This document shows, piece by piece, positions 1 through 5,045 of a stretch of 5,045 bases of DNA. The position numbers and the translations under genes are program-made. This stretch comes from Coriobacteriales bacterium. Its GTDB lineage: Bacteria > Actinomycetota > Coriobacteriia > Coriobacteriales > UBA8131. The notes beneath the pieces are model-generated. The model saw only the letters and a list, made by a program, of their open reading frames with translations, was not told the DNA's origin and searched no databases. Position 1 is the first letter of the stretch, and each line of letters begins with the position of its first letter. Location of the stretch: the NCBI GenBank assembly GCA_031286975.1, contig JAITTM010000194.1, positions 1-5,045 of the forward strand, given 5' to 3'.

Positions 1-595
1 GCTCGTGAAAGCTCAGCATGCCAAAACCATCGATGGAGGAGAGCTTTTGGGAGCCTTTGAACTTGGGATCAAGAAAGTGATACTCGGGGATGGAGCCGGC
101 GAGCGCGACCTCGGTGATGTCATAGGTCATGTCGTACTTATCCGCGTATTCAGTGTTGCGCGCCGCCTCTTCCACCCAGGCTTCGATCATGTTGTCAGGG
201 GTCTGTCCGTGCGTGAAGGTTCTGATGTACTCCTTGAATACCTCTTTTTTGTCGGGCTCAATGATGGTCCACTCGCCGTTGTTGATGGAGCTGTTGCCGC
301 CACCACGCTCGGGAGCCTTCTCAAGAACAAGAACCTCCTGAGCGCACTCGTCGGCGCCGATCAACGAGGCCCACATACCGGCGCCACCATAACCGATGAC
401 AAGGATGTCGCATTCGTAGTCCCAGGTTTTGGGGAGCCAATCACCTGAGGGAGTCGTGGCATCCGTGCCCTCAGCTGTACAGGCCGCAAGCGCCGCCGAG
501 CCCGCAACGGCTGCACCAGCAAGCGCTGCTCCCTTGATGAACGAACGACGTGATAACCTGTCTTTCGCCTGACCGATCTCGTTGTCTTTCTTCAT
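1..595 (-). CDS. Tat-exported FAD-dependent fumarate reductase-like flavoprotein (N-terminal part)
   Basis: This is the first 198 codons of a flavoprotein that runs off the left edge. Seen: it starts MKKDNEIG, carries the twin-arginine motif SRRSFIK at residues 15-21, then an Ala/Gly-rich hydrophobic stretch and a lipobox LAAC at 36-39. This points to Tat export as a folded, FAD-loaded protein and probable lipid anchoring at Cys39. A dinucleotide-binding fold follows: DILVIGYGGAG (63-73), acidic end VLEK (90-93), then GGGNSSINNGEW (98-109), which matches the GGN(S/T) segment after the Rossmann motif in fumarate reductase/flavocytochrome c-type proteins. Known: this family reduces organic electron acceptors (fumarate, urocanate, cinnamates, plant glycosides), fed by membrane cytochromes or quinols. 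The substrate-binding and catalytic regions lie outside the window, so the substrate cannot be named. The start is fixed by an AGGAGG 5 bases upstream and by the signal peptide. It is divergent from a membrane LuxR-type gene, its likely regulator. Confidence 0.9.
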   Translation of the reverse strand, partial: MKKDNEIGQAKDRLSRRSFIKGAALAGAAVAGSAALAACTAEGTDATTPSGDWLPKTWDYECDILVIGYGGAGMWASLIGADECAQEVLVLEKAPERGGGNSSINNGEWTIIEPDKKEVFKEYIRTFTHGQTPDNMIEAWVEEAARNTEYADKYDMTYDITEVALAGSIPEYHFLDPKFKGSQKLSSIDGFGMLSFHE

Positions 596-600
596 TGCTT

Positions 601-606
601 CCTCCT
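601..606 (-). promoter_or_regulatory. Shine-Dalgarno site of the flavoprotein gene
   Basis: On the minus strand this reads AGGAGG, a full consensus ribosome binding site 5 bases before the ATG at 595. It fixes the start codon of the flavoprotein and implies strong translation once the mRNA is made. Confidence 0.8.
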
Positions 607-613
607 GTCTTGG

Positions 614-628
614 GTAGCGAATCGCTAC
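614..628. promoter_or_regulatory. Perfect 15-bp palindrome, candidate operator of the flavoprotein gene
   Basis: The sequence GTAGCGA-A-TCGCTAC has 7-bp arms that match exactly around a single central base. It sits 7 bp upstream of the AGGAGG of the flavoprotein gene, in its leader or promoter-proximal region. A second, shorter copy of the core AGCGANTCGC lies at 709-718. A one-base-spaced palindrome is typical of a dimeric helix-turn-helix protein site; the one-base loop makes an RNA hairpin role unlikely. Assigning it to the adjacent LuxR-type protein is inference. Confidence 0.5.
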
Positions 629-708
629 AGTGGATTTTGGGCAACAGCAACACCGATCCTGCGTGGAGTCGCGGTGAGACTGCCGCCGCCTGTGCAAAAG
701 ATTACAAA

Positions 709-718
709 AGCGAGTCGC
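709..718. promoter_or_regulatory. Second copy of the AGCGANTCGC core, possible auxiliary operator
   Basis: AGCGAGTCGC repeats the core of the 614-628 palindrome with a different central base. The symmetrical part is GCGA-G-TCGC. The centres of the two sites are 93 bp apart within the same divergent region. Two related sites in one intergenic region support a regulator-binding role, but this copy has shorter arms. Confidence 0.3.
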
Positions 719-739
719 ATTGGGGCTCAGATGGGAAAT

Positions 740-755
740 AGGGTTTTAGGGTTTT
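740..755. repeat. Tandem direct repeat of an 8-bp unit
   Basis: AGGGTTTT occurs twice head to tail, right beside the palindrome at 757-777 in the divergent control region. It could be part of a protein-binding site or simple slippage; the sequence does not decide. Confidence 0.4.
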
Positions 756-756
756 G

Positions 757-777
757 TATCGGATGCTTAATCCGAAA
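757..777. promoter_or_regulatory. Imperfect palindrome upstream of the LuxR-type gene, possible operator
   Basis: Arms TATCGGAT and ATCCGAAA flank a 5-base centre (GCTTA); 7 of 8 arm positions pair and the inner 6 are perfect. It lies about 50-70 bp upstream of the possible starts of the LuxR-type gene, a suitable place for autoregulation. It does not resemble the AGCGANTCGC sites, so it may bind a different protein. I found no convincing -35/-10 pair for either divergent gene in this region. Confidence 0.35.
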
Positions 778-845
778 CGTGGGAATCTTGTGCCAAAAAA
801 CGAAGAGAGGGGCTACAGGCGAAATACTTGCAGTACACTATACCC

Positions 846-2333
846 ATGAATCAATGGGAGACATCAGCGGAGAACCACGTAGTCCAGGCTTCGGGGTTGA
901 CGTACATGACCACAATCCTGGGTTTTGGCTTATGCAGGGCTTGGATTGTCCTGTGCATGGGTATGGCATACTTTGCGCCTTTCCACCATACCGGAGGGCT
1001 CTATCTTCTTGCCGGCGCGGCAGGGTCGTTGCTCGTTGCTCTCTTCGCGTCGCGCTTCCAAGAAGCAGGCTCTCTGGCGAGGATGTTCCTTTTTCGCATA
1101 ACCAGCGCTCTCATCCTTGTTGCGGTAGGTCTTTTGCTCGCAGCCGTTCTCGCCGACTGGGTCGTCTGCTTCTTTTTTGCCATCTTCTTTGGAGGGGCAG
1201 CAACGGGTTTTCTCCAGGTTCTCTGGGGAGAACGCTTCGCTTCTCACCCGTCCCAGTTCTCCACCCGAGTGGCTCCGGCTGCCGCCATCACCACAGCAGT
1301 GGTGGTCGCCCTCACGTCGGAAACCACGAGTCTCGTGGCTCTTGTCCTCTTTCCCCTCATCTCCCTTGCCCTGCTCCTCACCCGAACTGACGCGCGTTTT
1401 GGAGCAGAGCTTTTTGCTCCTGCCAAAGCGGCTGCTGAGAAGGATGCCGGGGCAGCCGAGCAGCAACAACCTAATGCGACTCAAGTCGATGTACTCAAAC
1501 TCATGGTCTCCATAGCCATCTTCTCCTTCCTTTGTCGCTCCTACGATTCGTTCATCGTGCTCGAGACAGACCCCTTCGCCTTTATCGGCGGCGCGTCCTT
1601 GCTCTCGCTCATTGTGGTGGGCACCATCTTCTTGGTGTTTGCGCTCTGTGCAAAAAACCGCTTCAACGCGACTTTGACCTACCGCCTTTCGCTTCCGATA
1701 ATGGTGATAGGGCTGGTTGCCCTCGCGCTTTTTCTCGATCGTTTTGCGGCAATCTCGCTTCTCATCATCAATGTGGGTTACGAGTTCTTTGACATACTCA
1801 TCTGGATACTCTTTGCGGAGACCGCCCGGAGACAAGGCGAGCCCTTTCGCATATTTGGCCTTGGTGTTGCCTTTACCCTTGCTGGCATGGCCGCCGCCTA
1901 TATGCTTGCCCCGTTCATCAATGACCTTTTTACCCAAAATGGGCTGCCGTCCGGGAGCTTTGCCCTTCTGAGCATCACCTCACTCGTCATCGTCGCCTTT
2001 TTGGTCATCCCCGAAAGCACGTTCAGGCAGGTAAGTTCCTTTCAGGTAAATTTGTCAGATGCGCCCCCAGAAGAGCAGACCGCGGATGCGGGAGGCTCTT
2101 TTGAGAGTCGCCTGGAGCGTCAGTGCGGTGTTTTAGCGGCAAAGTTTGGGCTGACGGCGCGTGAGCGAGAGGTTCTTGTCCTGTTGGCGCGCGGACGAAC
2201 CCTTGCCATTATCGCTCGTGACCTGCAGATAGCAAACGGCACGGCCCGAACACATATCGAGAATGTCTATGCAAAGCTCGACGTGCACAAGCAACAGGAA
2301 CTCATAGATCGTGTTGAGTCCTGTCCTCTTTAG
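846..2333 (+). CDS. LuxR-family regulator with a 12-helix membrane domain
   Basis: A 495-residue protein. Seen: about twelve hydrophobic segments, six near residues 23-179 and six near 218-388, separated by a polar Ala/Glu/Gln-rich linker (about 182-217), a 6+6 arrangement like MFS transporters. A polar tether (about 392-430) follows, then a C-terminal LuxR/GerE helix-turn-helix from about 435, with GLTAREREVL, the turn region IANGTARTHIENVY and KLDVHKQQELI. Known: such membrane-anchored LuxR proteins are greatly expanded in Eggerthellaceae and often sit beside reductase genes. Inference: the membrane half senses a small molecule or membrane state and the cytoplasmic half controls the divergent flavoprotein. 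The start is uncertain. ATG 846 has no Shine-Dalgarno; an in-frame TTG at 828 has only a weak AGG eight bases upstream and would add six residues. The frame is closed upstream by a TAA at 768-770. The gene converges on the cyclophilin gene with a 3-bp gap. Confidence 0.9.
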   Translation: MNQWETSAENHVVQASGLTYMTTILGFGLCRAWIVLCMGMAYFAPFHHTGGLYLLAGAAGSLLVALFASRFQEAGSLARMFLFRITSALILVAVGLLLAAVLADWVVCFFFAIFFGGAATGFLQVLWGERFASHPSQFSTRVAPAAAITTAVVVALTSETTSLVALVLFPLISLALLLTRTDARFGAELFAPAKAAAEKDAGAAEQQQPNATQVDVLKLMVSIAIFSFLCRSYDSFIVLETDPFAFIGGASLLSLIVVGTIFLVFALCAKNRFNATLTYRLSLPIMVIGLVALALFLDRFAAISLLIINVGYEFFDILIWILFAETARRQGEPFRIFGLGVAFTLAGMAAAYMLAPFINDLFTQNGLPSGSFALLSITSLVIVAFLVIPESTFRQVSSFQVNLSDAPPEEQTADAGGSFESRLERQCGVLAAKFGLTAREREVLVLLARGRTLAIIARDLQIANGTARTHIENVYAKLDVHKQQELIDRVESCPL

Positions 2334-2336
2334 GGC

Positions 2337-2903
2337 TTAGGCACAGGCTGACTTGCGGGCGCCTTCTATCAGGATGTCCTCTATGATGTCACCGATAACA
2401 AGGCTGTGCACGATTGCAAGCCCTTCGGTGGTCTGTCCAAAGACCGTGAATCTGTCGTCGAATTCAGGCTGCTCGGCAAGCGAGAAATAGAACTGCGAGC
2501 TTCCGCTGTTGGGGTCTGAGCCATGGGCAAGCACCAACGAGCCATCGAGATGCTGATTGCGTGGATTGCCCTCCCACTCGTCGATGAGGGTGTAGCCCGC
2601 AGTGCCCGTGCCGGGGTGGATGCCATGCAGCACACCGCGCACGGCGGCTCCCACCTGCGCCGGACCCAGCGTCCGCGTTTTGGGGCAACCGCCCACGATA
2701 ACCGAACCAGGCTTGTATCCATGGAATTTAAGCTGCTGATAAAACCCACGCTGCGCGAGCTCTATAAAGCTGCCAACAGTCACGGGGGTCTCCTTGCCAA
2801 AAAGCTCCACTCGGATAAGCCCCTTGTTTGTCTTGATAAGGGCGCTTTCGGCGCCCGTTGGCTGATAATGCGGCGTATAGAGCGGTGTCTGGATTCGTGC
2901 CAT
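2337..2903 (-). CDS. Cyclophilin-type peptidyl-prolyl isomerase with degenerate active site
   Basis: A 188-residue protein without signal peptide, so probably cytoplasmic. Family marks: IKTNKGLIRVELF (23-35), PVTVGSFIELAQRGFY (40-55), KFHGYKPG (59-66), VGGCPKT (70-76), GTGTAGYTLIDEW (98-110), HGSDPNSGSSQFYFSLA (127-143) and FTVFGQ (152-157). Cyclophilins catalyse cis-trans isomerisation of prolyl peptide bonds. Oddities: the catalytic arginine of the FHR motif is glycine here (Gly62, codon GGA); the usual Phe of PGF is Ser67; and about 20 extra residues (about 77-97) sit between GGCP and the GTG..GYT segment. The invariant Gln (137) and Phe (138) remain. By family knowledge the Arg loss should weaken catalysis, so the protein may bind peptides more than isomerise them. 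The start is set by AAAGGAG (2909-2915) five bases before the ATG, on the minus strand. It appears monocistronic. Confidence 0.92.
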   Translation of the reverse strand: MARIQTPLYTPHYQPTGAESALIKTNKGLIRVELFGKETPVTVGSFIELAQRGFYQQLKFHGYKPGSVIVGGCPKTRTLGPAQVGAAVRGVLHGIHPGTGTAGYTLIDEWEGNPRNQHLDGSLVLAHGSDPNSGSSQFYFSLAEQPEFDDRFTVFGQTTEGLAIVHSLVIGDIIEDILIEGARKSACA

Positions 2904-3008
2904 ACCGGCTCCTTTACTGAGCTCGTTTGTTGGACTTGATGCGGATGCGACGAGTTTAGCGGTTTTGCCTCACGCAGACCTCGGATGGTGCATCCCAATT
3001 TTACGAAG

Positions 3009-3027
3009 AACCCAGCGAGGCTGGTTT
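3009..3027. repeat. Short inverted repeat (hairpin)
   Basis: The core CCAGC-GAG-GCTGG (3012-3024) pairs perfectly over five bases with a three-base loop, and GAA/TTC extend it after one C/T mismatch. There is no downstream T-run on the plus strand, so it is not a standard terminator. Confidence 0.4.
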
Positions 3028-3056
3028 CAACAGGGCAAAGCCAGGTTAGCTTCTGG

Positions 3057-3087
3057 AGAAACGCCAAAGACTCCCTTGGGCGTTTCT
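3057..3087. repeat. Long hairpin with 9-bp perfect outer stem
   Basis: AGAAACGCC (3057-3065) pairs exactly with GGCGTTTCT (3079-3087). After one A/G mismatch the stem continues with AAG/CTT, leaving the loop ACTCC (3070-3074). It is the strongest hairpin in the window but has no T-run on either strand, so it looks more like a structured RNA element, a repeat of the REP type, or a weak terminator than an intrinsic terminator. Confidence 0.55.
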
Positions 3088-3260
3088 GCCAACAAGAATT
3101 CCATTTCGAGACTTCTCGTGTTAGGTGGGACGGGCACTGTTTCTGATGCGACTGCTACAACGCTTGCCAATGCCTGGCCGTGATAGTTGCTGACCCTGTT
3201 GCCGCTCGCTTCTCTCCACAGAGAAACCATGAGGCGGGTTATATTCGGCTGTGAGCTTTA

Positions 3261-3269
3261 TGCTATCAT
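3261..3269 (+). promoter_or_regulatory. Probable extended -10 promoter element for the FHA-ACT-ligase operon
   Basis: TGCTATCAT fits an extended -10 element (TGn plus TATCAT, one mismatch from TATAAT) and ends 46 bases before the FHA start codon. No good -35 hexamer is seen at 17 bp, which is common for extended -10 promoters. It is the best promoter candidate between the cyclophilin gene and the operon. Confidence 0.4.
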
Positions 3270-3315
3270 GGACGGCAAGGCGCAAGCCGCGTGAAGCGAG
3301 TGGTGAAGGACGATT

Positions 3316-3762
3316 ATGAGTGAGACACGAACCTGCCCGGTCTGTGGCAATCCGGTTGAGGCTGATTCGCACGAGTGTTCCAAGTGCGGGTTCAAGCTGG
3401 TAGGGCGCACCGAGGAGCTGGGCGAGCCCATCAGGGATGCCGCAGAGATCGCTGATGTCGCGTTGCACTGTGGTAAGGCGCACCTCACCATCACCAAAGG
3501 CCCGCTTGAAGGCGAGGTCTTCTATCTGGAATCCATGCCTATCTCCATCGGGCGCGACCCTAACTGCGACCTCTTCTTGAATAACATGACGGTTTCGCGC
3601 TGCCATGCTGTCATTGAGCGTCATGGCAACAAGATTCTGGTCAAGGACGGCAAATCGCTCAATGGTACCTGGGTCGATGGCACAATCGTTGACGAGGCCG
3701 AGCTGCAGGAGGGCACCCTGCTGCAGATCGGGACCTTTGCCATGCGGTTCTCCTGTGCGTAG
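3316..3762 (+). CDS. Zinc-ribbon plus FHA domain protein
   Basis: A 148-residue soluble protein, first gene of a three-gene operon. Seen: an N-terminal zinc ribbon with CPVC (7-10) and CSKC (21-24) separated by ten residues, a short linker (about 27-55), then an FHA domain. The FHA signatures are all present: GR (79-80), SRCH (94-97) and NGT (116-118). Known: FHA domains bind phosphothreonine peptides, and the Arg, Ser and Asn at these positions make the contacts, so binding is probably intact. Inference: an adaptor that recognises a phosphorylated partner or itself, possibly linking Ser/Thr kinase signalling to the downstream genes. No kinase or phosphatase gene lies in the window. The start is supported by AAGGA (3306-3310) five bases upstream. 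The next gene begins 9 bp after the stop. Exact role unknown. Confidence 0.9.
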   Translation: MSETRTCPVCGNPVEADSHECSKCGFKLVGRTEELGEPIRDAAEIADVALHCGKAHLTITKGPLEGEVFYLESMPISIGRDPNCDLFLNNMTVSRCHAVIERHGNKILVKDGKSLNGTWVDGTIVDEAELQEGTLLQIGTFAMRFSCA

Positions 3763-3771
3763 GGGGCGGCG

Positions 3772-4203
3772 ATGAGCGTCAGGCAACTCAGCATCTTTGT
3801 GGAAAACAGCACGGGCAAGGTCTCCCGCATCACCGATGTGCTTGATCAGGCACAGGTGAGCATCCGGGGCTTCTCCCTGGCAGATACCATCGACTACGGC
3901 ATCGCCCACATCGTGGTTGATAAGCCGGAGCAGGCGCGCGAGGCTCTGGAGCAGGCGGGGTTTCTGGTGCAGGTGCACGATATCCTCTGTATCGAATTGC
4001 CCGATGAGCCCGGTGCGCTAGGGCTGGTGTTTCGCGCGGTGGGCGCAGCGGGCATCAATGTGCAGTATTCCTACTCGCTGGTTGCCACCTATGTGGTGCT
4101 CAAGGTCGACGATGTCGAGTTGGCTGAGGCGCAGCTGGCCGCCCAACCCCTGCGCCGCATCGACCAGAGCGAGCTTACGGGCATCGTGAATGCGCAGCGC
4201 TGA
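3772..4203 (+). CDS. Tandem ACT-domain amino-acid-binding protein
   Basis: A 143-residue protein made almost wholly of two ACT domains (about 3-66 and 70-140). Seen: the first opens with QLSIFVENSTGKVSRITDVL (5-24); the second has the typical turn PDEPGAL (77-83), then GINVQYSYS (94-102) and a beta strand YVVLKV (107-112). Known: ACT domains bind amino acids or similar small molecules as allosteric sensors; stand-alone double-ACT proteins are often encoded next to PaaK-type ligases and indolepyruvate:ferredoxin oxidoreductase in anaerobes. Inference: it senses an aromatic amino acid or its product and modulates the neighbouring ligase or its pathway. An AGGGGG (3761-3766) that overlaps the stop of the FHA gene lies five bases before the ATG. 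Only 3 bp separate its stop from the ligase start, so the two are probably translationally coupled. Confidence 0.92.
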   Translation: MSVRQLSIFVENSTGKVSRITDVLDQAQVSIRGFSLADTIDYGIAHIVVDKPEQAREALEQAGFLVQVHDILCIELPDEPGALGLVFRAVGAAGINVQYSYSLVATYVVLKVDDVELAEAQLAAQPLRRIDQSELTGIVNAQR

Positions 4204-4206
4204 AGC

Positions 4207-5031
4207 ATGAGCAACCCAAAAGAGGCCTTGCAGCCGATACAGCCGATATACAACCCCACAACCGAATGCGCCCCGCGTGAGCAGATCAGAGCGCAACAGC
4301 TCGAGTTGCTCAAGGCGCAAATCGCCTGGACCTATGAGCAGGTGCCCTGGCAGAAGGCGCGTTTTGACGCCTGCGGACTTCTCCCCGGCGATATCAAGAC
4401 GCTTGAGGATCTGCGGCATATCCCTCTCACCGATAAAAGCGCTCTGCGTGACACCTACCCCTACGGCCTCTTTGCCCTGCCGCTCAACCAGATAGTGCGC
4501 ATCCACGCGTCCTCGGGCACAACCGGCAAGCCCATCGTCGTGGGCTACAACCAGCACGACATCGAGGAGTGGCGCTACTGCGTCATGTCGATGATGCAGA
4601 TGGCGGGTGTGGTGCCGGGCGACCGCGTGCAGATGGCTTTTGGCTACGGTATGTTCACAGGTGGCTTTGGCCTGCATTACGGCGCCGAGGGCCTGGGCTG
4701 CATGATGATACCCGCCAGCTCCGGCAATACCGAGCGCCACCTCATGATGATCGAGGATTATGGCACCACCGTGCTCATTGCCACTCCCTCCTACGCCCTC
4801 CATATGTGTGAAGTCGGGGAGAAACTCGGGTATGACTGGGCAGCGTCTCAGCTCCGGGTGGGACTCTTTGGGGGCGAGCCCTGTCCGCCCAAGCTCAAGC
4901 AGGAGATCGAAGCGCGCATGCACATCATCTGCACCGATAACGATGGGCTGACCGAGGTCATGGGTCCTGGGGTCTCGGGGGAGTGCTTGCGCGCACGCGA
5001 CGTGCCGCACCGCGGCGAGGATGATTGTTAG
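4207..5031 (+). CDS. paaK: Phenylacetate/aryl-CoA ligase (PaaK family), 3' end truncated or corrupted
   Basis: The first 274 residues of an AMP-forming aryl-acid:CoA ligase; family members are about 430 residues, so the C-terminal domain is missing. Reaction: aryl acid + ATP + CoA to aryl-CoA + AMP + PPi, in the cytoplasm. Seen: the P-loop HASSGTTGKPIVVGY (100-114), AFGYGMFTGGFGLHYGAEGLG (144-164), IATPSYALHM (191-200), LFGGEPCPPKLK (220-231) and DNDGLTEVMGPGVSGEC (244-260). Oddities: the usual Tyr of the DNYGLTE motif is Asp246 (codon GAT, 4942-4944); after GEC the sequence becomes irregular although HRGEDDC still resembles the family's H..ED segment; the stop TAG (5029-5031) uses the first G of a ten-G run. 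A sequence or assembly fault is more likely than a true short enzyme. There is no clear Shine-Dalgarno; translation is probably coupled to the ACT gene. The physiological substrate (phenylacetate, indoleacetate or other) is not visible. Confidence 0.85.
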   Translation: MSNPKEALQPIQPIYNPTTECAPREQIRAQQLELLKAQIAWTYEQVPWQKARFDACGLLPGDIKTLEDLRHIPLTDKSALRDTYPYGLFALPLNQIVRIHASSGTTGKPIVVGYNQHDIEEWRYCVMSMMQMAGVVPGDRVQMAFGYGMFTGGFGLHYGAEGLGCMMIPASSGNTERHLMMIEDYGTTVLIATPSYALHMCEVGEKLGYDWAASQLRVGLFGGEPCPPKLKQEIEARMHIICTDNDGLTEVMGPGVSGECLRARDVPHRGEDDC

Positions 5032-5040
5032 GGGGGGGGG
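5031..5040. other. Ten-G homopolymer near the window end, likely sequencing artefact
   Basis: Ten G bases in a row follow ATGATTGTTA, with CTGGG after them to the end. Nothing like it occurs elsewhere in the window. It falls just where the ligase reading frame degrades and supplies the G of the apparent stop codon. Long G runs at contig tips are typical of dark-cycle calls in two-colour short-read chemistry. Confidence 0.65.
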
Positions 5041-5045
5041 CTGGG

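Larger units (their letters stand above)
2904..3315. other. Intergenic region of about 410 bp, rich in hairpins, no convincing gene
   Basis: This divergent spacer separates the cyclophilin gene from the FHA operon. Short open frames here (such as 2965-3183 plus, 3027-3230 minus) lack good ribosome sites and recognisable protein features. What is visible is potential RNA structure: GGATG-GTG-CATCC (2983-2995), a hairpin at 3009-3027, a long one at 3057-3087, and CGAG-ACTT-CTCG (3107-3118). The left end holds the ribosome site of the cyclophilin gene, and the right end holds a likely promoter and ribosome site for the FHA gene. I could not match it to a riboswitch or tRNA. It could be a leader RNA, a small RNA, or a dispersed intergenic repeat. 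Confidence 0.5.

Noticed and set aside
5..448. Plus-strand open frame of 147 codons at the left edge
   Set aside because: It is antisense to the flavoprotein, whose Tat motif, lipobox and FAD motif make the minus strand the coding one.
930..1937. Minus-strand open frame of 335 codons opposite the LuxR-type gene
   Set aside because: Its product is a low-complexity Arg/Lys/Glu/Gly-rich sequence without any domain, whereas the plus strand codes for a clear 12-helix LuxR-type protein. It is a shadow frame.
3057..3087. Intrinsic terminator
   Set aside because: The stem is strong, but no T-run follows it on either strand and no gene ends nearby.
2965..3183. Possible 72-residue gene in the intergenic region
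   Set aside because: It starts with TTG, has no ribosome site and overlaps the hairpins; the product has no recognised features.
2960..3190. Riboswitch (c-di-GMP, fluoride or cobalamin type) in the operon leader
   Set aside because: Fragments such as GGGCAAAGCC recall parts of known consensus sequences, but the full set of conserved boxes is absent in each case.
3121..3978. Minus-strand open frame of 285 codons opposite the FHA and ACT genes
   Set aside because: It covers two well-supported genes on the other strand, has no family features, and reflects high GC at third positions.
4018..5010. Minus-strand open frame of 330 codons opposite the ligase gene
   Set aside because: Its His/Arg/Ala-rich product has no recognisable motif, while the plus strand carries clear ligase motifs.

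Overview
The window most likely comes from a Gram-positive anaerobe of the class Coriobacteriia (Eggerthellaceae: Eggerthella, Gordonibacter, Adlercreutzia or Slackia relatives). Three things suggest this: a twin-arginine, lipobox-bearing flavoprotein of the fumarate-reductase-like type, a divergent 12-helix membrane protein ending in a LuxR-type helix-turn-helix, and an ACT-domain protein next to a PaaK-type aryl-CoA ligase. That gene combination is characteristic of this family. The assignment is an inference from gene types, not from a marker gene.

Layout, left to right. (1) Positions 1-595, minus strand: the N-terminal third of a Tat-exported, FAD-binding, probably lipid-anchored reductase, cut by the left edge. 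(2) Positions 596-845: a divergent control region with a perfect 15-bp palindrome, a second copy of its core, another imperfect palindrome and a tandem 8-bp repeat. (3) Positions 846-2333 (possibly from a TTG at 828), plus strand: the membrane LuxR-type regulator, a plausible controller of the divergent reductase. (4) Positions 2337-2903, minus strand: a cytoplasmic cyclophilin-type protein that converges on the regulator with only 3 bp between the stop codons and lacks the usual catalytic arginine. (5) Positions 2904-3315: about 410 bp without a convincing gene, but with several hairpins and a likely promoter at its right end. (6) Positions 3316-5031, plus strand: a tight three-gene operon coding for a zinc-ribbon/FHA protein, a tandem ACT-domain protein, and a PaaK-family phenylacetate/aryl-CoA ligase.

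The left part looks like a self-contained 'respiratory reductase plus membrane regulator' module, in which an external electron acceptor could be sensed and then reduced outside the membrane. The right part looks like the start of an aryl-acid activation operon. In related anaerobes, ACT-PaaK pairs often accompany indolepyruvate:ferredoxin oxidoreductase genes, but none is visible here. The FHA protein suggests a phospho-threonine-dependent input, although no kinase gene is present.

The right end of the window (about 4940-5045) looks unreliable. The ligase loses a conserved tyrosine, its sequence becomes irregular, and it meets a stop codon formed at the edge of a run of ten G bases. This resembles a degraded contig end more than a real gene end, so the ligase is probably a normal gene cut short by the assembly.
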